Assembly (NCBI RefSeq): GCF_028736155.1
Contig: NZ_CP117879.1
Coordinates: 5,022,001-5,086,000, forward strand
From: Flavobacterium sp. KACC 22763
Lineage (GTDB): Bacteria > Bacteroidota > Bacteroidia > Flavobacteriales > Flavobacteriaceae
Length of the DNA: 64,000 nucleotides
Direction: 5' to 3'
Shown here: positions 30,501 through 38,268 of the stretch, in pieces
Position numbering within the stretch: position 1 is the stretch's first letter
Layout of the letters: every line of letters starts with the position of its first letter
Notes under the pieces: model-generated
Database searches by the model: none
The model's input: the letters and a program-made list of their open reading frames with translations, nothing else
What the model was told of the DNA's origin: nothing
Position numbers and translations under genes: made by a program

Positions 30501-33500
30501 CTAGCGGCAAACACGCCAAGCGGAACTTACAGTATTACTTACGAGATCTGTGAGAAAGATGCCAATCCATCAAACTGTAAAACAGCTACAGCAGAAATTA
30601 AAATTGTAAATACAATAGATGCAGTACTAGATACTATCACTCCGATTAATGGAAACATTGGTGGAACAACGATATCTCTAGTAGAAAACGATACACTAAA
30701 TGGTAATAAAGTAGTAGTTGGGACTAGTTCAGGAGAAGTTGCAATAAATATTGTTGGCACTTTGCCATCAGGATTGACATTAAATGCAAGTGGGACTATT
30801 ACTGTTGCACCAAACACTCCAAAAGGGAATTATAATATAGAGTATAGAATTTGCGAAATAGGAGCAGTTCCTGCTAACTGCGATTCTGTAACTATTACCG
30901 TACCGGTAACAGCCGGAAACCTTGTGGCAAATGCAGATGAAATTCCATCAGTTTTAGGATCGAATGTTCCTCAGACATTAGGCAAAAATGTTTTTGATAA
31001 TGACACTAAAAATGGTCAGCCATTAAATCCGTCAGATGTTACGCTGAAAACTACAGTGGCAGATCCAAAAGGATATTTGACTGTAGACACAGATGGAAAC
31101 ATTGTTTTAGGAGCAAATCCGCCAGCAGGAAATTATGAATTGACTTATGAAATCTGCGAGAAATTGAATCTGGACAATTGCAGTTCAAACACTGTGAAAG
31201 TTACAGTTGGTACGCCAATAATCGATGCGGTTGCAGATACGGTAAGTGCAATAAATGGAAACATCGGAGGAAAAACAATTTCATTAATTGCAAATGACAA
31301 ATTAAACGGAAGCCCAATCACAGTTGGAACAGCAGCAGGAGAAGTTAAGTTTGAAATTAGCGGAACGCTTCCAACAGGATTGACGCTGAATTCAGATTAT
31401 ACAATAACAGTTGCACCAAATACGCCAAAAGGAAACTACAATATAGAATATAAAATCTGTGAAAACACAAATCCAACAAACTGCGATTCAGTAACTATTA
31501 CCGTACCAGTAACAGCAGGAAACCTTGTGGCAAATGCAGATGAAATCCCTTCAGTTTTAGGATCAAATGTTCCTCAGACATTAGGCAAAAATGTTTTTGA
31601 TAATGACACTAAAAATGGTCAGCCATTAAATCCGTCTGATGTTACGCTGAAAACTACAGTGGCAGATCCAAAAGGATATTTAACTGTAGACACAGATGGA
31701 AACATTGTTTTAGGAGCAAACCCGCCAGCGGGAGATTATGAATTGACTTATGAAATCTGCGAGAAATTGAATCTTGATAACTGCAGTGCAAATACGGTAA
31801 AAGTAACAGTCGCAACACCAGTAATCGATGCAGTTGCAGATGTAATTTCTTCAATAAACGGAAATATTGGAGGAACAACAATTTCATTAATTGCAAATGA
31901 TAAATTAAACGGAAATGCAATTGTGGTTGGAACAGGAGCTGGAGAAGTTAAGTTTGAAATTATTGGAACGCTTCCGTCAGGATTAACTTTAAATTCAGAT
32001 TACGCCATTACAGTTGCGCCAAATACACCTGCAGGAGATTATAATGTAGAATATAAAATCTGTGAAAATACAAATCCAACAAATTGTGATTCGGTAATTA
32101 CAGTGGTGAAAGTTACAGGAGGAAATCTTGTAGCAAACGAAGATCTTGTGCCATCAGCAGTTGGGGTAAATATTCCGCAAAAAGTGATCAATGTTTTTGA
32201 GAATGATACTAAAAACGGAAACCCATTAGTGCCATCAGATGTTGACCTGAAAGTAACTCAAGCAGATCCAAAAGGGTATTTGACTATAGATGCAGACGGA
32301 AATGTTGTATTAGTACCTAATGCACCTGCAGGAGAATATGAATTAACGTACACAATTTGCGAGAAATTAAATCCAAATAACTGTGATTCAAATATTGTAA
32401 AAGTAACTGTTGCTGAACCAAAAATGAATGTAACGGCAAGCAGTTATTGCTCAAACAATGTTCCTTATGTTAATTATACGGTTACGCCAGAAAATTTCAC
32501 AGCACATAATTTATTAACTGTTAGATGGATTGACAGCAACAACAATGTTGTAGCAACTCAGACCAATCTTCCATTAAGTGGAAATATTTTATGGCCAGGG
32601 GCAGAGGTTGACAGTAACGGAAACGGAACAGATTGGCCAGGATGGATTTTAAATAACGGAATATGGTCAGAAGGAGCAGACGGATTTGAAGCTACTAGAA
32701 ATGGAGTGAAAATGGAGTTTTCATTAAATCCAACCGTTACAGTTTCTGTTGCTTATCCGCCAGCGACGCCAGATTGTAATGCACGTCCGACATTTAGCAT
32801 AAAAGCAAATAATGACGAGGCAGGACCAGTAAATGCAAAGAAAGGGGTAAATGCTAACGTTAATATTTTTGAAAATGATTTATTAAATGGAGCAAAAATA
32901 AAAGCTTCAGATGTTGTCTTATCAGTTCCAGTTGTACATCCAAATATTTCATTGAATGCAGACGGTTCAATCAACATTGCTGCAAATACGCCAGATGGAA
33001 TTTACGAATTGACTTATCAGATTTGTGAAGCTACAAATGCATCAAATTGTAGTCAAGCAGTAATTAAGATTACAGTTGACAATGTTGTAGATCCAACTCC
33101 ACCAACAGAAAATAAAATTACTCTGAACAGCGATAATGATATTAGTGCTGACGGTATTAATGGTTCATTAGAATTTGTAAATGTTTTAGATAATGATTTG
33201 ATAAACGGACAGCCAATAAATCCTGCAGATGTTATAATTAAACCTGTAACAGAAAGTCCATATTTTGAGTGGAATGCTGACGGAACGGTAAATATTAAGC
33301 CAAACACACCAGGTGGAAATTATCCGTTGACTTATCAGGTTTGCGAAAAAGCTAATGGAATAAATTGCTCAACAGCGGTATTAAATGTTTTTGTTGAAGT
33401 GCCAGCTATTTCGGTTATCAAAACAGCAGTTTTCAATGACGAAAATAAGAGCGGTTTTGCAAATGCAGGAGAGACCATTACATACAAGTTTACAGTAACC

Positions 33501-34079
33501 AATACAGGAAATGTGCCTCTTGTTGGAATCACAATAAACGATCCACTGCCAGGAGTAGTAGTTTCAGGTCAAGCTATTAATTTGGGTGTAAACGAATCTA
33601 ACGAAACTAATTTCACGGCGGTTTACAAAATCACTCAAGAAGATATTAATCGAGGCAGTGTGAGTAATCAGGCAACTGTGAAAGGAAGTAGTGTAAGAGG
33701 AGTTGTTGTCGAAGATCAGTCAGATGATGCAAGCAATAGCGGAGACAGTCCAACAGTCTTAGACTTAAACGGATGTTCTATTAAAGTAATGAATGCTTTC
33801 TCTCCTAACGGAGACAACAAGAATGCAAGATTCTACATCAGAGGAATAGAATGTTATCCTGATAATACGGTTGAAATCTATAACCGTTGGGGAGTTTTGG
33901 TTTTCAACATAGAGCAGTATAATAATAATGATCGAGTGTTTGTTGGATATTCTAACGGACGTTCTACAATCAAACAAACAGACGGTCTTCCAGTTGGAAC
34001 GTATTTCTATGTCTTAAAATACAAAGACAGCACTCAGAAGTCTCATCAAGAATCTGGTTACTTATACCTTAATAAATAA
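24555..34079 (+). CDS. Giant repeat-rich T9SS surface protein with gliding-motility-type C-terminal domain
   Basis: A 3174-residue secreted protein. A signal peptide ends in SASAQ near residue 31. An N-terminal region (about 35-480) resembles IgGFc-binding-like domains. It is followed by Ig-like and DUF11 domains (about 540-655), more Ig-like segments, nine 73-residue HYR-like repeats (992-1648), one classic HYR repeat, then cadherin-like/Ig-like repeats of about 96 and 201 residues (to about 2620), and a second DUF11 near 2950-3065. The last 100 residues, from CSIKVMNAFSPNGDNKN through EIYNRWGVLVF and LPVGTYFYVLKYKD, are the type B T9SS sorting domain. It is likely a surface adhesin related in design to SprB. 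The ATG at 24555 is preferred to a TTG two codons earlier. Confidence 0.9.
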   Translation: MRNSTFCKSGFSRLIFLIVFLLLTVHSASAQFYTKHYIAPAPWQYFSNANEIIIATNSTTAVTFTITKSDGSTVAFTKPDGTATGALTTVKGAPAVYRFVGNPNSAPLGYNVAGTVYNDRGIIVTSTGGAVSVNLRNVASDALGNGGDNYIKGNASLTSFGDAGIGVEFRVGYYRNMGTSDRERPFYSVMAIGNNTQVKVNGSVVTTLGAGQSYLFNAAIGSLVESSGPIVMNTGVRIDTPEACGDGTFDQLPPVSVLGKEYFLERGKGNDTAEQTTVVATKDGTTITINTYNATTGNEVGSPVTVSRNAGEYYTFKNGVSGTQFTSSRISATNNVAVYSGTADGCEVDVSTIAPVSACGGSVFVETSTFKGYNNASLDYFGYVLLQSKTAAVFINSANLETTTGTSRRQLGSTGWYIIDFNRTQIGNPNTISLSSSAKLTVSIAQQGDGYSMAAFFSNFAQQPSAPKETYIGTAGCLKQSAKLTTDPGFSPYEWRYNGTVIPGETSNTITVTKTGSYTVTSTLSCGISSQSTPINVTLCSDVAVENTVNVSSQCVGSNVVFTLTAKNLGPSNAEGVSVTDKLPSGYTYVSSVPSTGTSYDSSTGIWTISSLDSGASTALTITATVKDTGTYSNTATITSSNVDDPSGNNTATASTTPNALPVAATLATNTPVCSGSNAIFTISGTSGNTVTYTGAASGTATIGSDGKATVTVPNVTANSTLNLTNVSNGICSRTLTVSATVTVNSLPTTPTISAAATGTTFCSGGSVVLTSSAGSGNQWYKDGVAIPSATNKTYSATASGSYTVTTNNGTCTSAASTGTVVTVNSLPVALSLTGSTICVSPGGNGTISSSTSASGVNYQLYDSSNTAIQSVKSGNGSALEWSNLSSANGYYVIATNASNCTSKSNVVNITTNPNPTISIGGTLTACLTTTLTTTTNANSPTYVWYKNNVLISGETSSSLVVNSDGDYKVKVRNTVTGCEQTSAVSTVKVSDTEKPVKPTLADITGQCSVTVTAPTTTDNCTGTVTGTTTDPLTYNAQGTYTINWSFNDGNGNVETATQKVIIKDTQKPAKPVLADITGECSATATAPTTTDNCKGTVTGTTSDPLTYNAQGTYTINWTFNDGNGNVETAAQKVIIKDIQKPVKPVLADITGECSATVTAPTTTDNCKGTVTGTTTDPLTYNAQGTYTINWSFNDGNGNVETATQKVIIKDTQKPAKPVLADITGECSATATAPTTTDNCAGTVTGTTTDPLTYNAQGTYTINWTFNDGNGNVETATQKVIVKDTQKPAKPVLADITGECSATVTAPTTTDNCKGTVTGTTTDPLTYNAQGTYTINWTFNDGNGNLETATQKVIIKDTQKPAKPVLADITGECSATATAPTTTDNCKGTVTGTTSDPLTYNAQGTYTINWTFNDGNGNVETATQKVIIKDTQKPAKPVLADITGECSATATAPTTTDSCAGTVTGTTTDPLTYNAQGIYTINWSFNDGNGNTETAVQKVIIKDTQKPVQPTLADVTGECSATATAPTTTDNCAGTVTGTTADPLTYNAQGTYTINWTFNDGNGNVETVAQKVIIKDTQKPVQPTLADVTGECSATATAPTTTDNCAGTVTGTTTDPLTYNAQGTYTINWSFNDGNGNIETAIQNVIIKDTQKPSITCPSVVSVSADANSCSATGVALGTPTVSDNCTGTVTVTNDAPSSFPIGNTTVTWRAKDAAGNTETCTQIVKVIGEIISNDDSISSSNGVAGGVVITNVFDNDVLNCNKVNIAQVDVVVNGTVPSVLTFNTANGAVSVKPNTPTGTYTFDYSICEIANSGNCDSATVTIKIENGLVAVKDDFGTKSSGSTSATIGNVKTNDTLDGVFVTSGNTVVTADSSGPLSVDANGDVTLAANTPSGTYSITYEICEKGANPANCKTTTAEVKVVNDLIAVKDDFGTKSSGSTAAIVGNVKSNDTLDGAFVTSGNTVVTADSSGPLSVDANGDVTLAANTPSGTYSITYEICEKDANPSNCKTATAEIKIVNTIDAVLDTITPINGNIGGTTISLVENDTLNGNKVVVGTSSGEVAINIVGTLPSGLTLNASGTITVAPNTPKGNYNIEYRICEIGAVPANCDSVTITVPVTAGNLVANADEIPSVLGSNVPQTLGKNVFDNDTKNGQPLNPSDVTLKTTVADPKGYLTVDTDGNIVLGANPPAGNYELTYEICEKLNLDNCSSNTVKVTVGTPIIDAVADTVSAINGNIGGKTISLIANDKLNGSPITVGTAAGEVKFEISGTLPTGLTLNSDYTITVAPNTPKGNYNIEYKICENTNPTNCDSVTITVPVTAGNLVANADEIPSVLGSNVPQTLGKNVFDNDTKNGQPLNPSDVTLKTTVADPKGYLTVDTDGNIVLGANPPAGDYELTYEICEKLNLDNCSANTVKVTVATPVIDAVADVISSINGNIGGTTISLIANDKLNGNAIVVGTGAGEVKFEIIGTLPSGLTLNSDYAITVAPNTPAGDYNVEYKICENTNPTNCDSVITVVKVTGGNLVANEDLVPSAVGVNIPQKVINVFENDTKNGNPLVPSDVDLKVTQADPKGYLTIDADGNVVLVPNAPAGEYELTYTICEKLNPNNCDSNIVKVTVAEPKMNVTASSYCSNNVPYVNYTVTPENFTAHNLLTVRWIDSNNNVVATQTNLPLSGNILWPGAEVDSNGNGTDWPGWILNNGIWSEGADGFEATRNGVKMEFSLNPTVTVSVAYPPATPDCNARPTFSIKANNDEAGPVNAKKGVNANVNIFENDLLNGAKIKASDVVLSVPVVHPNISLNADGSINIAANTPDGIYELTYQICEATNASNCSQAVIKITVDNVVDPTPPTENKITLNSDNDISADGINGSLEFVNVLDNDLINGQPINPADVIIKPVTESPYFEWNADGTVNIKPNTPGGNYPLTYQVCEKANGINCSTAVLNVFVEVPAISVIKTAVFNDENKSGFANAGETITYKFTVTNTGNVPLVGITINDPLPGVVVSGQAINLGVNESNETNFTAVYKITQEDINRGSVSNQATVKGSSVRGVVVEDQSDDASNSGDSPTVLDLNGCSIKVMNAFSPNGDNKNARFYIRGIECYPDNTVEIYNRWGVLVFNIEQYNNNDRVFVGYSNGRSTIKQTDGLPVGTYFYVLKYKDSTQKSHQESGYLYLNK
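27528..29498 (+). repeat. Nine tandem 219-bp repeats coding for HYR-like domains
   Basis: The unit of exactly 219 bases (73 codons) is repeated nine times without indels: 27528 plus 9 x 219 ends at 29498. Each begins D(T/I)(Q/E)KP and holds two cysteines (G(E/Q)CS and TTD(N/S)C) and the segment NAQGTYTINW. The block 27637-27838 recurs almost unchanged 438 bases later, so pairs of repeats were duplicated together. A divergent HYR repeat follows directly. Confidence 0.95.
30045..30614 (+). repeat. Pair of about 96-codon repeats in the adhesin
   Basis: Two adjacent copies 288 bases apart both begin near VKDDFGTKSSGS and share the long identical segment around TSGNTVVTADSSGPLS and ANTPSGTYSITYEICEK. 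Each copy ends in a conserved pair of cysteines (ICE and NCK). Confidence 0.85.
30615..32420 (+). repeat. Three tandem repeats of about 201 codons in the adhesin
   Basis: Units begin with IDAV at 30615, 31221 and 31824, spaced 606 and 603 bases. Each consists of two alternating Ig-like domains, one with INGNIGG...LNG and one with the NVF(D/E)NDTKNG motif, both ending in ICE...NC. The first two are near-identical over NLVANADEIPSVLGSNVPQT; the third is more diverged. Confidence 0.85.
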
Positions 34080-34087
34080 AATGGAAT

Positions 34088-34111
34088 ACGGCTTAGTTAA
34101 CCCTAAGCCGT
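34088..34111 (+). other. Intercistronic hairpin between adhesin and sprF-like gene
   Basis: ACGGCTTAG and CTAAGCCGT pair perfectly across TTAACC in the 47-base gap after the adhesin stop codon. There is no U-tract, so it is more likely an mRNA processing or stability element than a full terminator. Confidence 0.55.
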
Positions 34112-34126
34112 TCTAAAACTTAATAA

Positions 34127-35038
34127 ATGAAAAAGTTAATTTTAGTTTTTATGTTTTTTTCGATTGTGTCACATGCGCAGCAAGATGCACAATACACACA
34201 ATACATGTACAACACAATCGAAGTCAATCCAGCGTATGCAGGTTCAAGAGGAGCTTTAAGCGTTTTTGGTTTATATCGTACACAATGGATTGGACTTGAC
34301 GGAGCGCCAGAAACGAGCACATTTTCGGTTAATACACCTTTAAAAAATAGTGATTTAGGGCTTGGAGTTTCTTTGGTAAATGATAAAATAGGGCCAACGG
34401 TAGAAAATACTTTATCTGCAGATTTGTCTTATACAATTCCGACATCAGAATCATGGAATTTATCTTTTGGTATAAAAGGAACAGCCAATCTTTTCAATAT
34501 CGATATTAATAAATTGAGTTATGAAGATCAGGACGATCCGCAATTTCAGAATCTGAAAAATAAATTTTCGCCAAATGTCGGAGCAGGAATTTATTATCAT
34601 TCAGATAGAGCTTACATCGGATTATCGGTTCCTAATTTTATAGAAACAAATCGTTATGATTCAGATGATGTGGCTATTTTCAAAGAGAAAATCAATTATT
34701 ATTTAATAGCAGGTTATGTATTTAATCTGGACCGTTTAGAATACATAAAATTCAAACCAGCATTAATGACAAAAATGGTCGAAGGAGCACCATTGCAAGT
34801 TGATGTTTCAGGAAATTTCATGTTCAATGATAAATTCGTTTTAGGACTTGCTTATCGTTGGAGTGCATCTGTAAGTGCAATGGCAGGATTTCAAGTGACA
34901 AAAGGAATGTACGTAGGTTATGGTTACGATCATGAAACGACGCAATTAAGAAAATACAATTCTGGATCTCACGAGATTTTCTTAAGATTCGAATTCTTTA
35001 ATAATTACAATAAAATGATATCCCCAAGATTCTTTTAA
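34127..35038 (+). CDS. PorP/SprF family T9SS outer membrane protein
   Basis: A 303-residue outer membrane beta-barrel of the PorP/SprF family. After an 18-residue signal peptide, the start QDAQYTQYMYNTIEVNPAYAG and the following TQWIGLDGAPET are the family hallmark. SprF is required for export of SprB, and type B C-terminal-domain substrates are usually encoded next to their own SprF-like partner. The position just after the giant substrate gene and before an OmpA gene fits this. It is not necessarily the SprF orthologue. Confidence 0.93.
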   Translation: MKKLILVFMFFSIVSHAQQDAQYTQYMYNTIEVNPAYAGSRGALSVFGLYRTQWIGLDGAPETSTFSVNTPLKNSDLGLGVSLVNDKIGPTVENTLSADLSYTIPTSESWNLSFGIKGTANLFNIDINKLSYEDQDDPQFQNLKNKFSPNVGAGIYYHSDRAYIGLSVPNFIETNRYDSDDVAIFKEKINYYLIAGYVFNLDRLEYIKFKPALMTKMVEGAPLQVDVSGNFMFNDKFVLGLAYRWSASVSAMAGFQVTKGMYVGYGYDHETTQLRKYNSGSHEIFLRFEFFNNYNKMISPRFF

Positions 35039-35046
35039 TACAACCT

Positions 35047-37059
35047 ATGAAAGCTATAAAATTAATTTTGATCTTTTTACTGTCTAGTTTTATTTCAAAT
35101 GTGAATGCGCAAAATCCATTCACAAATATGAACATAAAATATGCAGATAAAAAATATGAAGAGTACGCTTACGCGGATGCAATAAAAGTTTACGAGACTT
35201 TGGTAAGTGACCAGACTACCAACCAAGGAATAATTCAGCGTTTGGCAAATTCATATTATTTTAATGGAGAATTAAAAAGCGCATTAAAATGGTACGAACA
35301 ATTATTCGTAATAAACGAAAACCAAGATGCCGAATATTTGTATCGATACGCCCAATCATTAAAATCAGTAGGAGATTATCGCAAGTCTGATGAGATTTTA
35401 CAGAAATTCAACCAAAAGGCAACGGCAGAAAAAAGAGCTGACTTAATCAGAAGTGAGAAAAATTATTTAGAAGAAATAAAAGAAAACTCAGGTAGATTTC
35501 AAATTGCAGATGCTGGTGTCAATTCTAGATATTCAGATTACGGAAGTGTGGTTTACAATAACAAAATTGTTTTTACTTCTGCACGCGATACAGGCGGAGT
35601 TGTGAAAGCCAATTTTCAATGGACAAACCGATCGTTTTCTAGATTGTATACAGCCGATTTGATGCCAGATGGAAGTGTTGGAAAACCTGAACTTTTAGTA
35701 AAAAGAAAAAAAGACAATTTTAATGAGTCAAGTCCGATTTTTACTAAAGATGGACGAACAATGTATTTTACCCGAAATAATTTTACTGATGGTAAACGAA
35801 GAAGTAACGACAAAAACGTAACGCTTCTTAAGTTATACAAAGCAGAGCTTATCGATAACGCATGGCAAAATGTAAAGGAACTTCCTTTTAACAGCGACCA
35901 ATACAGTACAGCACATCCCGCATTGAGTGTGGACGAAAAAACATTGTATTTTGCATCAGATATGCCAGGAACGTTGGGTCAGTCTGATATCTATAAAGTA
36001 GCAATCAATCAAGATGGAACTTTCGGAACGCCAGAAAATCTAGGGCCAGCAATTAATACTGAAGCAAGAGAAACTTTTCCTTTTATTTCTGGAGACAACG
36101 AATTGTATTTTGCATCAGACGGACGTCCAGGTTTAGGCGGTCTGGATATTTTTGCTTCAAGAATAAAAGCAAACGAAACTTACGATGACGTTTTAAATGT
36201 TGGCGAACCTGTAAATAGCAAACAAGACGATTTTGCTTTTAGTATTGACAGTAAAAGTAGAAGCGGTTATTTTTCTTCAAACAGAGAAAACGGACTTGGT
36301 TTGGATGACATTTACAGATTTACAGAAACAAGAAGATTAATCTGCGAGCAAAACTTATCAGGAACAGTTACTGATGCAGAAACAAATGAGATATTGGCAA
36401 ATACTTCTCTAACTTTGTTTAATGAAAAATTCGATCCAGTTGGAACAATCACTACAGACGAAAAAGGAAACTACATTTTTCCTGATTTAAGATGTGGCAA
36501 AAAATATACTATTAGAACAGCTAAAAACGATTACAATGCCAAAGAAGTTGCGGTAACAATCCTAAGAGAAAAAGGAGAAACGACTCAAATGATTGCATTA
36601 AATAAAGTTTTTAAACCTCTTGTCGCAAAAACTGTAGCGATCAAAAAAACGACAATCAGTCCAGTAAAAGTGGGATCTATAAGAGTAGGGGTAGATATAG
36701 CAAAACTGTTAAATCTGCCTATGAATTTCTTTGATTTGGGTAAAGCAACAATCAAGAAAACTTCAGAACCACAATTAATGAAAGTGGTTAATCTTTTAAA
36801 TGAATATCCAGCCATGAAACTCGATATTCGTTCGCATACTGACAGCCGTTCTTCTTCAGAAAGCAATCAGATTCTTTCAGAAAAAAGAGCACAGTCAACC
36901 AAAAACTGGCTAATTCAAAAAGGAATTAGCGAAGACAGACTAACTGCAAAAGGTTATGGAGAAACGCAATTGGTAAACAAATGTGCCGATGGAGTAAAAT
37001 GTACAGAAAAACAGCACATGCAAAATAGACGAAGCGAGTTTATTATTATTGCGATGTAA
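35047..37059 (+). CDS. OmpA family protein with TPR and PD40 propeller
   Basis: A 670-residue envelope protein. A signal peptide (to about 22) precedes TPR-like helices (about 30-135), a PD40 beta-propeller (about 155-430) with repeated YFASD and FPFISG-type blades, a carboxypeptidase-regulatory-like beta domain (about 437-512, SGTVTDAETNEILANTSL), and a C-terminal OmpA domain (about 555-670) with DIRSHTDSRSSSESNQ and RRSEF for peptidoglycan binding. This architecture accompanies PorP/SprF genes across Bacteroidota and resembles PorE. It follows the sprF-like gene after eight bases and is the end of the cassette. Confidence 0.92.
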   Translation: MKAIKLILIFLLSSFISNVNAQNPFTNMNIKYADKKYEEYAYADAIKVYETLVSDQTTNQGIIQRLANSYYFNGELKSALKWYEQLFVINENQDAEYLYRYAQSLKSVGDYRKSDEILQKFNQKATAEKRADLIRSEKNYLEEIKENSGRFQIADAGVNSRYSDYGSVVYNNKIVFTSARDTGGVVKANFQWTNRSFSRLYTADLMPDGSVGKPELLVKRKKDNFNESSPIFTKDGRTMYFTRNNFTDGKRRSNDKNVTLLKLYKAELIDNAWQNVKELPFNSDQYSTAHPALSVDEKTLYFASDMPGTLGQSDIYKVAINQDGTFGTPENLGPAINTEARETFPFISGDNELYFASDGRPGLGGLDIFASRIKANETYDDVLNVGEPVNSKQDDFAFSIDSKSRSGYFSSNRENGLGLDDIYRFTETRRLICEQNLSGTVTDAETNEILANTSLTLFNEKFDPVGTITTDEKGNYIFPDLRCGKKYTIRTAKNDYNAKEVAVTILREKGETTQMIALNKVFKPLVAKTVAIKKTTISPVKVGSIRVGVDIAKLLNLPMNFFDLGKATIKKTSEPQLMKVVNLLNEYPAMKLDIRSHTDSRSSSESNQILSEKRAQSTKNWLIQKGISEDRLTAKGYGETQLVNKCADGVKCTEKQHMQNRRSEFIIIAM

Positions 37060-37081
37060 AAATCATTTCTTTATAAATTAC

Positions 37082-37117
37082 AAAACCCCTTTTCTAAATT
37101 TAGAAAAGGGGTTTTTT
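37082..37117 (+). terminator. Terminator of the adhesin cassette
   Basis: A 34-base perfect palindrome with 17-base arms AAAACCCCTTTTCTAAA, followed by more T, lies 22 bases after the OmpA gene stop codon. Confidence 0.92.
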
Positions 37118-37128
37118 GGTTATAAATA

Positions 37129-37437
37129 ATCCCTACGGGATAATATCTGGGTGGAATGAATAATTTTTTCTACCGATATTTAGCTCCTATCGGAGCTTTT
37201 ATGCAATTGAGATTTAATTTTAAAAAGCTCCGTTAGAGTTTACATATCGCGGTAGAAACTAATACAGTTTTTATCAATTGTATTTAATTAAAAAGCAACT
37301 CCGTTAGGAGTTACATATTGGTAGAACTAATGGAGTTTTTTATCAATTATATTTTAATTAAAAAGCAACTCCGTTAGGAGTTACATATCGGTAGAATGCA
37401 AATGATTATCCGTGTTCATTATGTCCCGTAGGGACAT
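37129..37437. repeat. Cluster of short palindromic intergenic repeats (MITE/REP-like)
   Basis: Three direct copies of a sequence like GCAACTCCGTTAGGAGTTAC followed by ATATCGGTAGAA occur at 37222-37257, 37291-37326 and 37361-37396, and a diverged inverted copy at 37168-37200. Each core is a small hairpin (AACTCC/GGAGTT). Two copies also share the upstream word TATCAATT and TTTAATTAAAAAG. The cluster is bounded by ATCCCTACGGGAT (37129-37141) and the inverted counterpart TGTCCCGTAGGGACA (37422-37436). It contains no gene. Confidence 0.8.
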
Positions 37438-37688
37438 TTGATTGGTTGTTAAAAATCAATTAATAAGTATGTAATTTATATTTTATTGTCTGTGCATCAG
37501 AACGTTAAAAAATCTAAATTTCCTCAAAAAACGATTCCAAACAAATTCATTTTTTACACTATAATTTTGAAAATCTAAATTTTGATGTATTATGTTTAAA
37601 ATGAATTGGTTATGATTTTAAAAAATCGATTTCGTTGCAAATTGTGTTTGTTTTTGTTTTAACTTTATAATCCTAAAAATTTTTCATT
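37438..37688 (+). other. Gene-free region upstream of the CBS protein
   Basis: AT-rich spacer after the repeat cluster, completing a gene-free stretch of about 630 bases that begins at 37060. TAACTTTA at 37660-37667 resembles the -7 box with a changed last base and may be the promoter of the next gene. Nothing else is recognised. Confidence 0.35.
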
Positions 37689-38114
37689 ATGACTGTAGAT
37701 CAAATACTTAAAGCAAAAGGAAGAAATGTTTATTCTATTTTCTCCAATTTAACGGTTTATGATGCGTTAAAAGTGATGGGAGAAAAAAACATTGGGGCAA
37801 TTTTAGTTATGGATGATAATATTCTAAAAGGAATATTATCTGAAAGAGATTACGCCCGAAAAATTGTACTGAAAGATAAATCTTCTAAAGAAACTTTTGT
37901 TCATGAGATTATGGAAAGTCATGTTTATACAGTAAAACTTTCAGATAATCTTGAAGATTGTATGGAACTTATGAGCGAAAAAAGAATAAGACACTTGCCT
38001 GTTTTAGAAGAGGGAAATGTGGTTGGAGTCATTTCAATTAGCGATGTAGTGAAGGCAATTATAGAAATTCAGAAAGACACAATCAACCATTTGAATTCTT
38101 ATATTTCTCAATAA
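37689..38114 (+). CDS. CBS domain pair protein
   Basis: A 141-residue cytoplasmic protein made of two CBS domains: MGEKNIGAILVMDDNILKG (about 31-50) in the first and MSEKRIRHLPVLEEGNVVGV (about 97-116) in the second. The segment GILSERDYARKI is typical. Such pairs bind adenosine nucleotides and act as energy sensors. The partner is unknown. It is transcribed alone between the repeat region and a terminator. Confidence 0.9.
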   Translation: MTVDQILKAKGRNVYSIFSNLTVYDALKVMGEKNIGAILVMDDNILKGILSERDYARKIVLKDKSSKETFVHEIMESHVYTVKLSDNLEDCMELMSEKRIRHLPVLEEGNVVGVISISDVVKAIIEIQKDTINHLNSYISQ

Positions 38115-38145
38115 AGCACACCTAAAAACGATAAAAATTCAAACG

Positions 38146-38169
38146 AGTCCAATTTCTATTGGACTTTTT
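38146..38169 (+). terminator. Terminator of the CBS protein gene
   Basis: AGTCCAAT and ATTGGACT form an 8-bp stem around TTCT, followed by a run of T, 31 bases after the stop codon. Confidence 0.85.
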
Positions 38170-38235
38170 CTATTTATTCGAATAAATTTTAGGAAAAGAA
38201 AACGCTAAAAAGACGCCATTTTAAAACAAGACTTA

Positions 38236-38243
38236 TATCTTTG
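38236..38243 (+). promoter_or_regulatory. maeB promoter -7 box
   Basis: TATCTTTG, an exact TAnnTTTG match, lies 25 bases before the maeB start codon. Only a weak T-rich -33 region precedes it. Confidence 0.55.
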
Positions 38244-38268
38244 TAAGCTAGAATAAAAGCTAAAAACA

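Noticed and set aside
37129..37437. CRISPR-like appearance of the repeat cluster
   Set aside because: Spacing is irregular, one copy is inverted, flanks between copies are similar rather than unique, and there are no cas genes.
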